Source: JBBIRG01 sp964410965 | GTDB lineage: Bacteria; CLD3; SB21; JBBIRG01 | Reading direction: 5' to 3' | Assembly (NCBI GenBank): GCA_964410965.1 | Contig: CAYPIY010000006.1 | Span: forward strand, 62,001 to 126,000 | Length of the DNA stretch: 64,000 nucleotides | In this document: piece by piece, positions 62,940-64,000 of the stretch | Layout: every line of letters starts with the position of its first letter | How positions within the stretch are numbered: the first letter of the stretch is position 1 | Notes under the pieces: model-generated | What the model was told of the DNA's origin: nothing | What the model saw: the letters and a program-made list of their open reading frames with translations, nothing else | Database searches by the model: none | Position numbers and translations under genes: made by a program

Positions 62940-64000
62940 ATGACAAAAACATTAGAAGAACATCTCATGACCGACGGAAAAAAACAAAAAAAAGGGCAAC
63001 TTCCCGAGTCGCTTCCGATCATTCCGCTTCGAAATGCGGTCTTGTTTCCGCAGCAGATCATGCCGTTATCCATCGGCCGGGACAAAACCCTGAAGCTTGT
63101 ATCCGAACATTTTGATGATACCCGGCTGGTCGGCATCGTCGCACAGAAGGAAAGTACGATCGAAAACCCATCCCCTCCGGACATGTACCAGACGGGCGTA
63201 GCGGCACATATCATGAGGGTCTTTGATATGCCCGACGGCAGCAAAAGCGTTATTGTCCAGGGGTTGAAGCGCATACAGATAACTTCATTCGAACAGGATG
63301 AGCCTTATTGGATTGCGAAATTCACGGAATTGTCCGAAGAACTGCCTTCCCCCGAAGACATAACCGTTGACGCTCTGATCAGCAACATCAAGAACATCTT
63401 CCAGAAAATGGCAAATCTTGCCCCGTACATAACCGCCGAACAGACGTCCATGATCCTTAACGTCCAGCAGCCGGGACGGGTTGCGGATATGGCCATATCC
63501 GCAATCAACATTCCCACTCATGAAAAGCAGGACATTCTCGAAACGCTGAATGTAAAAGACAGGCTGGATAAAACACATATCATCCTGAACCGGCTTTTGC
63601 AAACCCTGGAACTCGGAAATAAAATCCAGTCTGACGTCCAGGATGAAATCACGCGCACTCAGCGGGAGTATTACCTTCGGGAGCAGATGAAAGCCATTCA
63701 GAAGGAACTCGGTGAAAACGAATTCAATAATCCCGAAATCCAAGAACTTCAGAATAAGATCGAAAAATCATCCATGCCCAGGGAAGTGCATGAGGTTGCC
63801 CGAAAAGAGCTCGACCGCCTGGCTCGCATGTCGCCGATGGCAGCCGAGTACACGGTCTCAAGGACCTATCTGGACTGGCTGATCGATATTCCCTGGAATG
63901 TGCACACCCAGGACAACATGAAAATCGATGATGCCCGCCACAGTCTTGATTCCGATCACTACGGACTTGAGAAAGTCAAGAAACGTATCCTGGAATACCT
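62940..64000 (+). CDS. lon: ATP-dependent protease Lon (3' truncated)
   Basis: The frame runs from ATG 62940 to the window end (353 codons), so the AAA and protease domains lie outside. Visible part: Lon substrate domain SLPIIPLRNAVLFPQQIMP, IMRVFDMPDGSKSVIVQGLKR, and the helical linker YYLREQMKAIQKELGE; it ends at YGLEKVKKRILEYL just before Walker A. An alternative ATG at 62967 exists. Lies 42 bp after htrA. Confidence 0.95.
   Translation, partial: MTKTLEEHLMTDGKKQKKGQLPESLPIIPLRNAVLFPQQIMPLSIGRDKTLKLVSEHFDDTRLVGIVAQKESTIENPSPPDMYQTGVAAHIMRVFDMPDGSKSVIVQGLKRIQITSFEQDEPYWIAKFTELSEELPSPEDITVDALISNIKNIFQKMANLAPYITAEQTSMILNVQQPGRVADMAISAINIPTHEKQDILETLNVKDRLDKTHIILNRLLQTLELGNKIQSDVQDEITRTQREYYLREQMKAIQKELGENEFNNPEIQELQNKIEKSSMPREVHEVARKELDRLARMSPMAAEYTVSRTYLDWLIDIPWNVHTQDNMKIDDARHSLDSDHYGLEKVKKRILEY

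Noticed and set aside
1..64000. CRISPR array, prophage or rRNA operon
   Set aside because: No direct-repeat/spacer pattern, phage structural genes or rRNA sequence was seen on either strand.

Overview
The window looks like chromosomal DNA of an uncultured, mainly anaerobic, Gram-negative bacterium of the FCB kind (Calditrichota, KSB1, Marinimicrobia or a relative); this placement is inference. Two secreted proteins carry the C-terminal YPNPFNP-type sorting domain of type IX secretion, and there are outer-membrane barrels, a TolC-type exporter and a GldA/GldG-like ABC cassette. Unlike Bacteroidota, most genes have a Shine-Dalgarno sequence, and ten sigma-70-like promoters (TTGAxx, 16-18 bp, TAtAxT) can be read. 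Aldehyde:ferredoxin oxidoreductases, a polyferredoxin, NfnAB, a flavodiiron protein and FeS-rich membrane proteins point to ferredoxin-based anaerobic metabolism with oxygen defence.

Layout. 0-2.6 kb: 3' part of a CHASE2 adenylate cyclase and a FecR/TPR protein. 2.7-10 kb: a TetR-TolC-HlyD-ABC-ABC-permease-permease efflux operon, interrupted by a GxxExxY gene lying between 9-bp-periodic inverted repeats; a gene-less copy of the same kind of element follows the operon. 10-13.2 kb: a methyltransferase and, on the minus strand, nfnA-nfnB. 13.4-19.7 kb: secD-secF-STAS, purA-gatB and tRNA-Ser(GGA). 19.8-27.1 kb (minus strand): a tungsten/molybdenum aldehyde oxidoreductase cluster (polyferredoxin, AOR, ThiS/MoaD, MoeB/ThiF), a RAYT transposase, a small exported protein and a second AOR. 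27.1-32.6 kb: SagB-type nitroreductase, a histidine ammonia-lyase with an unusual Ala-Cys-Gly MIO motif, a lipoprotein, a flavodiiron protein and a Tat-exported superoxide dismutase.

32.7-36.5 kb: ABC ATPase, permease, GldG-like protein and DUF4340 protein. 36.6-42.3 kb: an operon of surface proteins with three thioredoxin-fold members, an outer-membrane barrel, a half-length asparaginase and a coupled 59-codon ORF. 42.5-52.1 kb: the translation/RNA block rimP-nusA-infB-DUF503-rbfA-truB-ribF-rpsO-pnp, with leader hairpins before rimP and pnp. 52.1-57.6 kb: M16 protease, dut, polysaccharide deacetylase, MerR regulator, DUF362 protein and a six-motif FeS membrane protein, becoming strongly AT-rich. 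58.2-64 kb: proteostasis genes dnaK, FmdB-like, dnaJ-like, degP/htrA and the 5' part of lon.

The observations most worth following are the Cys143 ammonia-lyase, the inverted-repeat GxxExxY element in the exporter operon, the AorA-like polyferredoxin with AOR and its dedicated cofactor genes, the thioredoxin-rich surface operon, and a strong terminator that overlaps the start of the next reading frame.
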